In this document: positions 25,470 to 34,779 of the stretch, one piece after another | Layout of the letters: each line of letters begins with the position of its first letter | Numbering within the stretch: position 1 is the stretch's first letter | Assembly: GCF_030063365.1 (NCBI RefSeq) | Contig: NZ_JASISY010000016.1 | Span: 1-64,000, forward strand | Reading direction: 5' to 3' | Origin: Cryobacterium sp. PH29-G1 | GTDB taxonomy: Bacteria > Actinomycetota > Actinomycetes > Actinomycetales > Microbacteriaceae | DNA length: 64,000 bases | Made by a program: the position numbers and the translations under genes | Notes under the pieces: generated by a model | What the model was told of the DNA's origin: nothing | Database searches by the model: none | The model's input: only the letters and a program-made list of their open reading frames with translations

Positions 25470-26386
25470 CGAACGCTTCCATAGTTGACGGGAGTGGACA
25501 TATGCGGAACGGGAATCAAAGGCTCAAAGTAGCCTTCGCCCAGCTTGTTGAGATATCCCGCGTGTCCTTCGGTGTCAAAGATCCATTCTTGAATCCACTG
25601 CCGGAGTTTTTCGGGGTCGCGGCTGATCGCCGACCATGACCGATAGAAGTCGTTATCGCGATCGTAATAACCCTGAGCAAATGAAGGATGGGCGCCGTAC
25701 TTGCTTTCCACGACGGCGTCCACGACGAAGCCGGGGATGATTGTTCTATTGGGATCTGAGCGGATGACATCATCGTCGACGATTTCCTCGACAATGGCGA
25801 TTGTTTTTCTCGCGGCAAACGCCACTTCTTGCTGTGGCCCGAGAATTCCCCAACTTTGAATGTTGCCACTACGGTCTGCCCTTTGGGCGTGGATGATGGC
25901 AACATCAGGGTTGAGTGGGGGAACAACGTAGATTTCACTCTCGTCATCGAAGGGTGACGTGATCTTCTTGATATTCGGATTGATGTCCGTGAGAGCGCTG
26001 CCCGCGTAGGAGCGGATGGGCATAAAGGGGATCCCTGAGGCACCGGCTTGGTACCGGGCCAACAGGCCGTAGTGGCTGTATTCCTCGATGTCGATGGGGG
26101 AGACGCTGCCGGCTTCGATCGCACGGCGCACGGCATACAGCGACCCGACGGAGCTGTTGCCCATGAAGGCGAATATGAGCTTACTTACGCAACCCGCACC
26201 CACGAGCTGGTCGGCGATGATATCCGGCGTCATGCGCACCAAGGTCAAGTCGCGCTTGCGCTGCCGAATGATTTCATGACCGGCCGCGAAAGGGATCAGA
26301 TGCGTGAACCCCTCCAGGGCGACGACATCGCCATCTGCGACAAACTCAGCAATCGCGTCGTGCAGACTGGCCTCTTTGCTGGTCAT
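25466..26386 (-). CDS. Family I CoA-transferase, alpha subunit
   Basis: A 306-residue partner of the beta subunit. GDVVALEGFTHLIPFAAGHEIIRQ (about residues 18-41) is the N-terminal nucleotide-binding signature of GctA-like alpha subunits, followed by VRMTPDIIADQLVGAGCVSKL and NPDVAIIHAQRADRSGNIQSWG. It is the first gene of the operon, and the LysR gene is divergent from it. The ATG at 26386 is preceded by AAGG and AGGAAGG; the ORF could begin 30 bases earlier. The substrate acid is not set by sequence, but the operon points to a carboxylate degraded by beta-oxidation. Confidence 0.87.
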   Translation of the reverse strand: MTSKEASLHDAIAEFVADGDVVALEGFTHLIPFAAGHEIIRQRKRDLTLVRMTPDIIADQLVGAGCVSKLIFAFMGNSSVGSLYAVRRAIEAGSVSPIDIEEYSHYGLLARYQAGASGIPFMPIRSYAGSALTDINPNIKKITSPFDDESEIYVVPPLNPDVAIIHAQRADRSGNIQSWGILGPQQEVAFAARKTIAIVEEIVDDDVIRSDPNRTIIPGFVVDAVVESKYGAHPSFAQGYYDRDNDFYRSWSAISRDPEKLRQWIQEWIFDTEGHAGYLNKLGEGYFEPLIPVPHMSTPVNYGSVR

Positions 26387-26519
26387 TGGTATGAAGCCTT
26401 CCTCATCATTGAACACGATTCACTTCATAGTGACATCGTGGATCTATGCGTGTCCAATACATAAAGTAGACTTCTGTGAGAAGAATTCGTTATAAGTGAC
26501 GTCGTTGCTGGAGGGCATT
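26387..26519. promoter_or_regulatory. Divergent promoter region of CoA-transferase operon and LysR gene
   Basis: A 133-bp spacer between divergent starts. It contains a small dyad CTTCT-GTG-AGAAG (26470-26482) and the complement of GTATTGGA (26453-26460), which recurs at two other promoters of the island. LysR regulators usually bind such divergent spacers and repress their own gene while activating the neighbour with an inducer. Confidence 0.5.
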
Positions 26520-27434
26520 TTGGAGTTCAAACATCTCGTGGGGTTCATTGCTATCGCAGAGGAACTCCATTTTGGGCGCGCCGCCGCACGCCTGCACATG
26601 GCGCAACCGGCGCTCAGTCAGCAGATTCGGCAATTGGAAAAGCAGTTGGGGGTGGAGCTGTTTCATCGAAACACACGCTCGGTGACGTTGAGCGAAGCCG
26701 GGTACGCGCTCCTCCAGCCGGCCCGTCAGGTTTTGGCCGATGTTGACATCGCCAAACGTGCTGCGGTCTTGGGTGAGTCGGAGATCGTCGGCCGGGTGGT
26801 CATCAGTTTCGCCGGGGCGAGTAGTCACAATGCGCTGCCCAAACTTGCCCGCGCCGTCCGGGCCGAGCAACCCGGCATTGAGATGGTCCTTCAAGGGCAG
26901 ACGTATTCTGGCGGGGCGCTGACCGGCATCAACGGGCGGAACATCGACATCGGGTTTTGCCGATTGCCGGTTATGGATACGGCAATAGCCACCCGGATCT
27001 ATGGATACGAACGACTCGTGGTGGCCTTGCCTTCGGACCATCGGCTCGCGGAGAGAACGGTCATTGATATCGCGGATTTGGCTCTCGAGCCGTTCGTGTC
27101 TTTTCCCGGCACCCAGGGGTCGGCCGTTCGGGATGCTTTCATGCGCGTCACGATGGATGCCGGTTTCAACCCGAGAATCATGCAGGAGGCGCCTGATTCG
27201 TATACGATATTAGGTCTTGTATCGGCTGGGGTTGGAGTCACGATCACGGTCTCGTCCGTTCAGCATATTGATACCCCCGGTGTGGTGTTTCGGGAACTTG
27301 GCGGAAACGTAGCAGAACTTGTAGCCGTCCTTGCTTGGCGCAAAGACAACGTGTCTCCGGCTGTGCTGGCTGTGCTCGAAATTGCGGAGCGGGTGCTTCC
27401 CGCTCCGGAGCGACATGCGCTCCTCGGCGGCTGA
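26520..27434 (+). CDS. LysR-family transcriptional regulator
   Basis: A 304-residue regulator. The N-terminal winged helix-turn-helix is classical (LVGFIAIAEELHFGRAAARLHMAQPALSQQIRQLEKQLGVELF, about residues 5-47). The C-terminal two-lobed inducer-binding domain runs from about 90 to 295. The TTG at 26520 is chosen because GGAGG lies 6 bases upstream and the protein then begins MEFKHL, as usual; a GTG 24 bases earlier has no ribosome-binding site. It is divergent from the CoA-transferase operon and upstream of the transporter genes, so it probably activates the island in response to the acid or its CoA ester. Confidence 0.9.
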   Translation: MEFKHLVGFIAIAEELHFGRAAARLHMAQPALSQQIRQLEKQLGVELFHRNTRSVTLSEAGYALLQPARQVLADVDIAKRAAVLGESEIVGRVVISFAGASSHNALPKLARAVRAEQPGIEMVLQGQTYSGGALTGINGRNIDIGFCRLPVMDTAIATRIYGYERLVVALPSDHRLAERTVIDIADLALEPFVSFPGTQGSAVRDAFMRVTMDAGFNPRIMQEAPDSYTILGLVSAGVGVTITVSSVQHIDTPGVVFRELGGNVAELVAVLAWRKDNVSPAVLAVLEIAERVLPAPERHALLGG

Positions 27435-27463
27435 TTGATAGGAAATTTCAATGACTATTGTTT

Positions 27464-27486
27464 CAATTGAGTATTGGACTCAATTG
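27464..27486 (+). promoter_or_regulatory. Perfect 9-bp inverted repeat upstream of the TAXI gene
   Basis: CAATTGAGT and ACTCAATTG are exact inverted arms around ATTGG, lying about 155 bases upstream of the TAXI gene start. The centre holds GTATTGGA, shared with two other promoters of this island. It is a strong operator candidate. Confidence 0.5.
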
Positions 27487-27640
27487 GTGTGCGGCTGACA
27501 GGCTAAATGAGAACACCCGGCGTGATGCTCATTACGCGTTCTACAACCACCCCATACAAGTCTGAATTACGTCGATACACGCCGATGCGCGACGCATTCT
27601 TTGGGCGGGGATGGTGTCACAAAAACTCAAAGGAGAGATT

Positions 27641-28768
27641 ATGCGAAAAATGCTACGTACCGTTGCCCTCGGCGTGGCCGTTGGGCTGAGCCTGACCGCC
27701 TGTGCCGCGACCGGTGAAAGCGAAGTAGTTGAAGGCCTGCCCCAGCAACTGGTCTGGAGTACGTACGGCCTGGGTACCTCCACCTATGCCGATGTTGCCG
27801 CTGTCACCGGGGCCATAACGAGCGGCACCGACCACACGGCTCGGATTATCACAGCCGACACTGCCATCGGACGCCTCGGTCCGTTAAAGCAGGGCAAGTC
27901 CGATATGGCTCGCACTGGAAACGAATACATCTACGCATTCGAGGCGGACTTCGAATTCGCCAGTGAAGACTGGGGCCCTCAGGACCTTCAATTGGTATGG
28001 GCGCCTGTTGCTCCCCATGGCCTGATGGTTCGGGACTCCTCCGAGATCAAGTCGTACGATGACCTCAGGGGAGTTAGCTTCCCGCACATTACGGCAAATC
28101 CTTCGGTGAATAACAGCCTCACGGCGATGCTCGCATACGGTGGGCTTACCTGGGACGATGTGGAGCCGGTCGAGATTTCGTACAGCGAGCAGGCGGATGC
28201 CGTTAAATCGGGTCAACTCGATGTTCTCTTTCAGCAGGTCTATGGAGCTTCGCTCTATGAGCTTGAGAGCGCCTTTCCTGTCCGCTGGCTGAGCATGGAC
28301 GATGACTCACCGAAGAGGGTCGCGGCCGTTGCCGAGAGTGCACCATACGCTGCGATCGGTGATTTCACCGGCGCAGCCGGCCAAGAAGATGGTGAATCCG
28401 CACGCGGCTTGATCTATACTCTTCCGCTCGTTACCTATGCGGGTGCTAGCGAATCGTCCGTGTACGAGACGGCGAAAGCCATCCAAGACAACTACGACGA
28501 GTTCAAGGATTCAACAGCAACGACGCAGAACTGGTCTCTGGAGCTGGCGAACACGGTGCCGACGAAGGTTCCGTTCCACGCCGGGACAGTCAAGTTCCTT
28601 AAGGAAAACAACGCCTGGAGCGATGAAGCCGACAAGAAGAATAAGGAACTCATCGAGCGCGGCGAAAAGCTGCGCGCAGGTTGGGAAGACTTCATCGGTT
28701 CAGCGGACAAGACGAACCTCGCTGAAGAATGGGCCACCTGGAAAGAAACGAATCTGAGCACCCTGTAA
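27641..28768 (+). CDS. TAXI-family TRAP transporter solute-binding lipoprotein
   Basis: A 375-residue secreted receptor. The signal peptide ends in lipobox LTAC (Cys21). The mature part has the TAXI pattern: LVWSTYGLGTSTYADVAAVTGAI, TARIITADTAIGRLGPLKQGKSDMA and SVYETAKAIQDNYDEF. TAXI receptors capture small organic acids and hand them to a fused TRAP permease, which follows immediately. AAGGAG lies 6 bases before the ATG at 27641. A 23-bp palindrome lies upstream. The substrate is probably the carboxylate degraded by the neighbouring CoA enzymes. Confidence 0.87.
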   Translation: MRKMLRTVALGVAVGLSLTACAATGESEVVEGLPQQLVWSTYGLGTSTYADVAAVTGAITSGTDHTARIITADTAIGRLGPLKQGKSDMARTGNEYIYAFEADFEFASEDWGPQDLQLVWAPVAPHGLMVRDSSEIKSYDDLRGVSFPHITANPSVNNSLTAMLAYGGLTWDDVEPVEISYSEQADAVKSGQLDVLFQQVYGASLYELESAFPVRWLSMDDDSPKRVAAVAESAPYAAIGDFTGAAGQEDGESARGLIYTLPLVTYAGASESSVYETAKAIQDNYDEFKDSTATTQNWSLELANTVPTKVPFHAGTVKFLKENNAWSDEADKKNKELIERGEKLRAGWEDFIGSADKTNLAEEWATWKETNLSTL

Positions 28769-28881
28769 CGGGCCGTGATCTCGCCTAGATCCGTTGGTCT
28801 CATCATGCGTTGATGTGGCCGTGCCACCCTGCGCCGGTTGCGGTGCGACCCGCTCCCAGCCGAACCCGTGAGGATAGAAAC

Positions 28882-30822
28882 TTGAATGATCGATTGAACA
28901 CGTTCTGGAAATACGTTGTAGCCGGATTTACCGTTGTCGGGGTCCTTGTGGCCATGAACCAGGCGTTCTTCTGGAACCCCTTTGGCTTTTCGCTGCTTCG
29001 CAACGGCTATCTCTACTTCATTCTGGCGTGCTTCCTCCCGCTCGTATTTTTGACTTTGCCAGCCCATAAGAAGGCAAAGCAAAAGCGGCCTTCGTGGTAC
29101 GACGTCACGCTGTTCCTTCTCACAACTGTTGTTTGCGCGTATTTCGGCATCAACGCTGAGAACATCGTGAACCTGGGTTGGGACTTCACAGCACCGCTGG
29201 CGGCTCAGGTATCCAGCCTGATTCTGTGGGCCGTCGTGCTCGAGGCCTTGCGCCGAGCGGCCGGGCTGGTCGTAACGATCATCGCCCTGATCTTCTCCAT
29301 CTATCCGATGTTTGCGGGAAATATTCCCGTCGGGTTCCTGCGGGGAATTCAAAGCGACTTCATGTCGACAGCGCAGCAGCATGCAATGGGCCTGGATAGT
29401 ATTCTGGGGCTCCCCTTGCAGGCCGCCGGTGGCATCCTGATTGGGTTCTTGCTGTTTGGCGTGGTACTCCAGAAGACCGGGGGGGCGACGTTCTTCTACG
29501 ACATGGCGCAGTCCCTCTTCGGGCGGGCCCGTGGTGGTTCGGCAAAGGTATCTATGGTCAGCTCCGCTTCCCTTGGAATGCTCAGTGGAAGCGCGCTGTC
29601 CAACGTCTTGACGACCGGGCCCCTAACAATTCCTGCCATGAAAAAGGCCGGTTTCAGCGCACGATATGCCGGCGGAGTCGAGGCAACTGCGTCTTCGGGC
29701 GGCTCGATCACCCCTCCGATCATGGGCGCCGCAGCGTTCTTAATGGTCTCATTCGTCGGGGTGCCATATGCCCAAATCGCTCTGGCGGCGGCGATCCCGG
29801 CATTTCTCTACTTCCTGGGAATCTTTTTGCAGATTGATGGATACTCAGCGAAGAAAGGGCTCAAGGGACTGCCAAAGTCGGAGCTTCCCCGCATCGGTGC
29901 TGTACTGGCCGTGGGTTGGCCGTACCTGGGCGCACTGGTTGGGCTAATTCTTCTTCTGGTCGTACAGAAGAATGAATCCCAAGCTCCGTATTGGGTGATT
30001 GCTTTCCTTTTGCTCGTCAGTGCTCTGAAGAAGACAGATCGTCTCACTCCGCGCAGATTCTTCGAACTGTTGGTGAGCGGCGGACAGACTCTTGCTGAGA
30101 TCTTTGGCATCATTGCTGGCGTTGGCCTGATCATTGGCGGGCTGTCGATGACTGGCGTTTCTCTTTCGTTGGCCGGAGAATTGGTCGCCCTTGTTGGGGA
30201 TAATGTGCTTCTCATCCTGATTGCGGGTGCGGTCACTTCATTCGTGCTGGGAATGGGCATGACGATCTCGGCAGTGTACGTTTTCCTGGCGATTGTGATG
30301 GCCCCGGCTTTGACCGCACTGGGAGTCAACGTAATTGCCGCCCACCTGTTCGTCATTTACTGGGCCTCCGTGTCCTACATCACGCCGCCGGTTGCGCTGG
30401 CGTCCTTTGCCGCAGCGAGCATTGCCAAGGCGCCACCAATGGCGACCAGCTTGAGCGCAATGAAACTGGGCGCCGTCAAGTACATCATTCCGTTCTGCTT
30501 CGCCCTCAATCCGGCGCTCGTCGCCCAAGCGCCGCTGCCCCAGGTTCTGCTTGCCTTGGTTGGAAGCGTCATCGGTGTATACATCCTCGCGTGCTCCTTT
30601 GAAGGCTGGTTGATTGGGTTTGAGAAACGGATGCCCATAATCGCCCGCCTGGTCGGCGGTGCAGCCGGTGTGTTGGTCATGCTGCCGGGCACCACCAGTA
30701 CCGCCTCCGGAGCGGGCCTGCTCGTCGTGAGCATCGCGCTGTGCTACCTGATCAAAACCCCCGTGGTCATGCCTGCGTTGAGTGGAGACCTCACCAAAGC
30801 CCCGTCGAGGGTTCGCTCCTGA
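28882..30822 (+). CDS. TRAP transporter fused permease (4TM-12TM)
   Basis: A 646-residue membrane protein with about 16-18 helices that fuses the small (DctQ-like) and large (DctM-like) TRAP subunits, as is usual for TAXI systems. Motifs of the large subunit are present: SLGMLSGSALSNVLTTGPLTIPAMKKAGF and ATASSGGSITPPIMGAAAFLM near residues 235-300, and YITPPVALASFAAASIA in the second half. The start is the TTG with GAGG 8 bases upstream. Transport is probably driven by the sodium or proton gradient. It is 113 bases after the receptor gene and 3 bases before the MaoC gene. Confidence 0.9.
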   Translation: MNDRLNTFWKYVVAGFTVVGVLVAMNQAFFWNPFGFSLLRNGYLYFILACFLPLVFLTLPAHKKAKQKRPSWYDVTLFLLTTVVCAYFGINAENIVNLGWDFTAPLAAQVSSLILWAVVLEALRRAAGLVVTIIALIFSIYPMFAGNIPVGFLRGIQSDFMSTAQQHAMGLDSILGLPLQAAGGILIGFLLFGVVLQKTGGATFFYDMAQSLFGRARGGSAKVSMVSSASLGMLSGSALSNVLTTGPLTIPAMKKAGFSARYAGGVEATASSGGSITPPIMGAAAFLMVSFVGVPYAQIALAAAIPAFLYFLGIFLQIDGYSAKKGLKGLPKSELPRIGAVLAVGWPYLGALVGLILLLVVQKNESQAPYWVIAFLLLVSALKKTDRLTPRRFFELLVSGGQTLAEIFGIIAGVGLIIGGLSMTGVSLSLAGELVALVGDNVLLILIAGAVTSFVLGMGMTISAVYVFLAIVMAPALTALGVNVIAAHLFVIYWASVSYITPPVALASFAAASIAKAPPMATSLSAMKLGAVKYIIPFCFALNPALVAQAPLPQVLLALVGSVIGVYILACSFEGWLIGFEKRMPIIARLVGGAAGVLVMLPGTTSTASGAGLLVVSIALCYLIKTPVVMPALSGDLTKAPSRVRS

Positions 30823-30825
30823 GTC

Positions 30826-31278
30826 ATGCGTGAGATTCAGGGATTAGGCGAGTTGAGCACCCTCGTCGACACCGAGCTCGGGGTTAGCGACTGGCATCGG
30901 GTGGAGCAGCATCAGGTGCAGGGCTTTGCGGACGCTACGGGGGACCAGCAGTGGATTCACGTCGATCCCGTTCGGGCAGCGGCGGGCCCGTTTGGCGGCC
31001 CGGTTGCCCACGGCTACCTCACTCTGTCGATGATTCCGTTCTTTGCCGGGCAGGTCTACCGGGTCGTCGGCGTGAAAATGGTCGTCAACTATGGCCTGAA
31101 CAAGGTGCGCTTTCCCAGCCCGGTTCCCGTGGACTCCCGGGTGCGCAACCGGCTAACTCTCCTCGCGGTAACCCCGACCGCGCGGGGGAGCCAGGTGATC
31201 ATCCGGCATCGGATCGAAGTTGAGGATTCGCCGCGTCCGGCCTGTATCGCCGAGACGGTAACGCTCCTGATCGAATAG
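30826..31278 (+). CDS. MaoC-like (R)-specific enoyl-CoA hydratase
   Basis: A 150-residue hotdog-fold hydratase. The hydratase-2 motif is present at about residues 38-62: FADATGDQQWIHVDPVRAA, with catalytic Asp and His, followed by GPFGGPVAHGYLTLSM. Such enzymes hydrate 2-enoyl-CoA to the (R)-3-hydroxyacyl-CoA or dehydrate it. It is the third gene of the transporter operon, starting 3 bases after the permease. It therefore adds a hydratase of opposite stereochemistry to the crotonase of the minus-strand operon. It ends next to the convergent dehydrogenase gene. Confidence 0.85.
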   Translation: MREIQGLGELSTLVDTELGVSDWHRVEQHQVQGFADATGDQQWIHVDPVRAAAGPFGGPVAHGYLTLSMIPFFAGQVYRVVGVKMVVNYGLNKVRFPSPVPVDSRVRNRLTLLAVTPTARGSQVIIRHRIEVEDSPRPACIAETVTLLIE

Positions 31279-32190
31279 TCAGCCGACGGCGATCACCTCG
31301 GGACCGGTGGTTCGAGTCAAAGAAGAAACCGTGAATCCATACGTCTGGATGACGGCGGAGTCGTCACTGCGACCGAGTCCCGCCAACTGCGCCTGGGTAA
31401 ACCGCGCAGCAGCCGCATCCAAGATCGGCGTGGCGGCTCCGCTGATGGCTGCGGCATCCTGCACTAAAGTCGAATCCTTGACAAAAATGTCAATGGCAGA
31501 CAGGACTGACGGGTTGTTTTGCAGCATTCGTGGGCCGCGATCATTCAGCATGAAGGACGACGCAGCGCCGGAACCGATGATGTCCAGCACGGCCTGGGGA
31601 TCAAGCCCGAGTGAGTCGGCCAGCGTGAGCGCTTCGCCGGCCACCGCCAGGTGCACAGAGCATAGGAGCTGGTTGACCAGCTTGACCGCCTGCCCATCGC
31701 CCACCCGGTCGCCGCATTGCGCCAGCGTTGTACCGAGCAAGCTCAGTACGGGTTTCATCGCTGCGACGAGTGCTGAGTCTCCGCCGATGAGTAATGTCAG
31801 TTCCCCCGTGTCGGCTCGAACAACGCCGCCCGTTACCGGTGCATCCAGCACGAGAATGCCGAGCTGGTCTAGCTTTTCGGCGGCCCGCACAACGGAGTCG
31901 ATGCCGACGGAGCTCATAATGATGACCGTGCTGCCGGCCACTGCGCCTTCTGCGACGCCGCCCGCCCCGAATAGGGCGCTGTTCAACTGTGCAGGAGTCG
32001 CGACCATGACGATGGTGGCATCCGCACCCTGCGCGGCTTCCGCAGCGCTAGACGCTGCGGTCGCGCCCTTGGCGGCCAGCAATGCCACCTGCGAAGCTGT
32101 GACATCATAGACGGTCACATCGTGATGTGCCAGGAGACGTTCGGCCATTGGCATTCCAATGGCTCCGACGCCGACAAATCCAACCTTCAT
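31279..32190 (-). CDS. Beta-hydroxyacid dehydrogenase (3-HIBADH / tartronate semialdehyde reductase family)
   Basis: A 303-residue NAD(P)-dependent dehydrogenase. The Rossmann loop GVGAIGMPMAERLL is at residues 7-20, the substrate loop is LDAPVTGGV (around 118-126) and the catalytic Lys is in DGQAVKLVNQLL (around 170). The C-terminal all-helical domain completes the fold. Members oxidise 3-hydroxyisobutyrate, L-threonate, D-glycerate or similar acids. It is divergent from the sugar transporter gene, and both promoters lie between paired GntR-type sites, so an L-threonate or glycerate-like role in the tetrose island is plausible. GGAGG precedes the ATG at 32190; the long ORF upstream of it is not used. 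Confidence 0.87.
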   Translation of the reverse strand: MKVGFVGVGAIGMPMAERLLAHHDVTVYDVTASQVALLAAKGATAASSAAEAAQGADATIVMVATPAQLNSALFGAGGVAEGAVAGSTVIIMSSVGIDSVVRAAEKLDQLGILVLDAPVTGGVVRADTGELTLLIGGDSALVAAMKPVLSLLGTTLAQCGDRVGDGQAVKLVNQLLCSVHLAVAGEALTLADSLGLDPQAVLDIIGSGAASSFMLNDRGPRMLQNNPSVLSAIDIFVKDSTLVQDAAAISGAATPILDAAAARFTQAQLAGLGRSDDSAVIQTYGFTVSSLTRTTGPEVIAVG

Positions 32191-32291
32191 TTCAAGCCTC
32201 CAAGAGAATCGGCCTACAGGGCCTCTGTCGATGGAGCCAAGAACGGCCTGGCCCCTTTGCTGCACAACTACAGAGTAGAAACATGAATGTA

Positions 32292-32339
32292 TATTTGTCA
32301 ACATTTATGCACGCTCTGCTAAGAAAATGTTGACAAATA
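32292..32339. promoter_or_regulatory. Paired inverted operators (GntR type) in divergent promoter
   Basis: TATTTGTCAACATTTA (32292-32307) and AAAATGTTGACAAATA (32324-32339) are inverted copies of each other (15 of 16 positions). Each contains TGT-CA-ACA, the GT..AC core expected for FadR/FCD-type GntR repressors. Each holds a TTGACA that could be the -35 box of one of the two divergent promoters. A related site precedes the GntR gene (37865-37880). Repression of the island by the GntR protein at 37903 is the simplest reading. Confidence 0.65.
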
Positions 32340-32407
32340 AATGTCGTCTGTGGTTCTATTCGACTAGACGGTCGTACCGCCGTCGTCGAATGTTCAAGGA
32401 GGAACAC

Positions 32408-33712
32408 GTGACCGCACCTGCGCAACTCGAAATGCCTTTGAAACGGGACAACCCCGCGAAGGTTTCTTTCGCCTCGATGATCGGAACCGCCGTCGAGGCC
32501 TACGACTTCTTTATTTACGGCACCGCTGCTGCGGCATACTTCGGAACCACGTTCTTCCACACTGACAACGCGTTCATTGGTGTTTTGGCGTCGTTTGCTA
32601 CTCTGGCGGTCGGTTTCCTGTTCCGGCCGCTGGGCGGCTACCTCGCGGGGCACTACGGCGATCGGCTCGGTCGCCGAACGGTGCTCATTTCGTCGCTGTT
32701 GGTGATGGGAATTGCAACGTTCCTGATCGGCTTCCTGCCGACGTACGCCATGGTGGGCGCTCTCGCTCCCGCGCTCCTGATCCTGCTGCGAGCAATCCAA
32801 GGTATTGGCTTCGGCGCCGAATGGGGTGGGGCCGTGCTCATGGCGGTCGAACACGCCCCGGAAAAGCGGCGCGGTTTCTTCGGTGCCGTGCCGCAAATCG
32901 GCATTCCGGTCGGCCTCGTTCTCGCCAACGTCACCTTCTTGCTCTCCGCATATTTCTTCGAGGGCGACTGGATTTGGCGGGTGCCGTTCCTGCTGGCCAT
33001 TGTCATGGTCGCGATCGGCATGTGGATTCGACTGGGTGTCTCTGAATCGCCGGCGTTCGACGCGATGAAGGCGGCCGGAGAGATCCACCGGCATCCTGTC
33101 CTCAAAGTGCTCAAGAATGACTGGCGCAGCGTGGTGCGGATCATCGCGCTCCGGATGGCTGAGACGGGTGGCTACTACATCACGACAAGCTTCGTGCTTT
33201 CTTATGTCGTGCTGTCGGGGATCACCGATAAACAGAACGTTCTCTACGGCACTATCGGCGGATCGATCCTGGGGGTGTTCACTCTGATGGCGTTCGGTGC
33301 TTTGTCCGACCGGATAGGCCGCAAGAAGGTATTCCTGATCGGTGCCATCTTTACCATCCTGTTTGCCTTCCCCATGTTCCTCATGATTAATACCGGTGCC
33401 GTGATCATGATCATGGTCGCTGTCGTTCTTAGCCTGACCTTGAGCCACGACCCCATCTTCGCCGTCGAATCGAGCTGGTTTTCTGAGCTTTTTCCCCGAG
33501 ACGTTCGCTCGTCGGGTATCTCGATCGGCTACAACGGCGCATCCGCAGTGGCCGGCGTGCTGCCTTTCATCGCCGTAGCGCTCTACGGATGGGTCGGCTG
33601 GACCGGCCCCGCGATTCTTCTCGCACTGCTCGGGGTTATCTCGACCGTCGCCGCAATATACGTTCGCGAAACTGCGCCAATCGTTGCGGAGCGTGCGCGG
33701 CTCCGCTCGTAA
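32408..33712 (+). CDS. MFS transporter, metabolite:H+ symporter (MHS) family
   Basis: A 434-residue importer with 12 helices. MHS-family features are visible: VSFASMIGTAVEAYDFFIYGTAAAAYF at the N-terminus, GGYLAGHYGDRLGRRTVLI as the motif A loop, and RAIQGIGFGAEWGGAVLM around residues 118-140. The start is GTG with AAGGAGG 5 bases upstream. Family members import organic acids, proline/betaine or shikimate with protons. Its lead position in the tetrose island suggests that it takes up the sugar, sugar alcohol or acid handled by the following genes. Confidence 0.9.
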   Translation: MTAPAQLEMPLKRDNPAKVSFASMIGTAVEAYDFFIYGTAAAAYFGTTFFHTDNAFIGVLASFATLAVGFLFRPLGGYLAGHYGDRLGRRTVLISSLLVMGIATFLIGFLPTYAMVGALAPALLILLRAIQGIGFGAEWGGAVLMAVEHAPEKRRGFFGAVPQIGIPVGLVLANVTFLLSAYFFEGDWIWRVPFLLAIVMVAIGMWIRLGVSESPAFDAMKAAGEIHRHPVLKVLKNDWRSVVRIIALRMAETGGYYITTSFVLSYVVLSGITDKQNVLYGTIGGSILGVFTLMAFGALSDRIGRKKVFLIGAIFTILFAFPMFLMINTGAVIMIMVAVVLSLTLSHDPIFAVESSWFSELFPRDVRSSGISIGYNGASAVAGVLPFIAVALYGWVGWTGPAILLALLGVISTVAAIYVRETAPIVAERARLRS

Positions 33713-33792
33713 AACTGGGTGGGTGGTCGCGGCTGCCGCGGCCGCCACCCACACCGCCAACCTCACACCTGCAACACGAATCTAGGAGAACC

Positions 33793-34770
33793 ATGAAGTA
33801 CAACAGAATCGGCACCAGCGGCCTGGAAGTATCGGCCGTCACCCTGGGCTGCATGAGCTACGGAACACCGGGCCGCGGAGCACACGGTTGGACCTTGCCC
33901 GAAGATGAAAGTCGACCGTTCATCAGCCGGGCCCTCGAGCTCGGTATCACCTCCTTCGATACTGCAAACATCTACTCGCTGGGCAACAGCGAGGAAATCC
34001 TCGGCCGCGCCCTTCGCGACTTCGCTCGCCGTGAAGAGGTTGTCATCGCCACAAAGGTACACGGGCGGATGCGGCCGGGCCCAAACGGTGGCGGACTCTC
34101 CCGGGGACACATCATGGAGCAGGTCGATGCCAGTCTGCGTCGCCTGGACACCGACTATATCGATCTGTATCAAATTCACCGTTGGGACCCGACGGTGCAG
34201 ATCGAAGAGACCCTTGAGGCTTTGCACGACCTCGTCAAAATGGGCAAGGTTCGCTATCTGGGAGCATCGTCGATGTACGGCTGGCAGTTCGCGAAAGCGC
34301 AGTTCACGGCCCGGCAGCACGGTTGGACCGAGTTCGTTTCGATGCAGGCGCAGTACAACCTGCTGACCCGGGAAGACGAGCGGGAGCTCTATCCGTTCTG
34401 CCTCGACCAGGGCGTGGGCGCCCTGCCGTGGAGCCCCCTCGCTCGCGGCAAACTGACGCGCTCCTGGGATGCCGCCTCGGATCGATTTGCCAACGACCCC
34501 CTGGCTCCCACCCTGTATCTGCAGAATGAAGAGAACGACCGCAAAATCGTCGAGACGGTCGCCGCAATCGCGCTCGACCGGGGCGTTAACCAGGCACAGG
34601 TCGCGCTGGCCTGGGTCATGCGCCAGCCCGTCGTCGCCTCTCCCCTCATTGGCGCAACGAAGCTCAAGCATCTCGATGATGCCGTGGGCGCCGTCGACCT
34701 GACTCTGTCCGATGACGAAGCGGCTCGGCTCGCCGCGCACTACCTGCCGCACGCCGTTGAGGGATTCTAG
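33793..34770 (+). CDS. Aldo/keto reductase
   Basis: A 325-residue NADPH-dependent TIM-barrel oxidoreductase. The catalytic tetrad is recognisable: Asp and Tyr in SFDTANIYSLGNSEEILG, Lys in VIATKVHG and His in LYQIHRWDP. The C-terminal NADP site is also present (VVASPLIGATKLKHLDDAV). It resembles YajO/YghZ-type reductases that interconvert sugar aldehydes or ketoses and alcohols. AGGAG lies 6 bases before the ATG. As the second gene of the island it may oxidise or reduce a four-carbon polyol or ketose. Confidence 0.87.
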   Translation: MKYNRIGTSGLEVSAVTLGCMSYGTPGRGAHGWTLPEDESRPFISRALELGITSFDTANIYSLGNSEEILGRALRDFARREEVVIATKVHGRMRPGPNGGGLSRGHIMEQVDASLRRLDTDYIDLYQIHRWDPTVQIEETLEALHDLVKMGKVRYLGASSMYGWQFAKAQFTARQHGWTEFVSMQAQYNLLTREDERELYPFCLDQGVGALPWSPLARGKLTRSWDAASDRFANDPLAPTLYLQNEENDRKIVETVAAIALDRGVNQAQVALAWVMRQPVVASPLIGATKLKHLDDAVGAVDLTLSDDEAARLAAHYLPHAVEGF

Positions 34771-34779
34771 GACCCATCG

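Noticed and set aside
32192-33766. Long minus-strand ORF (524 codons) opposite the MHS transporter
   Set aside because: It is an antisense shadow of a clear MFS gene: rich in His/Gln/Asp/Arg, no domain, no start signal.
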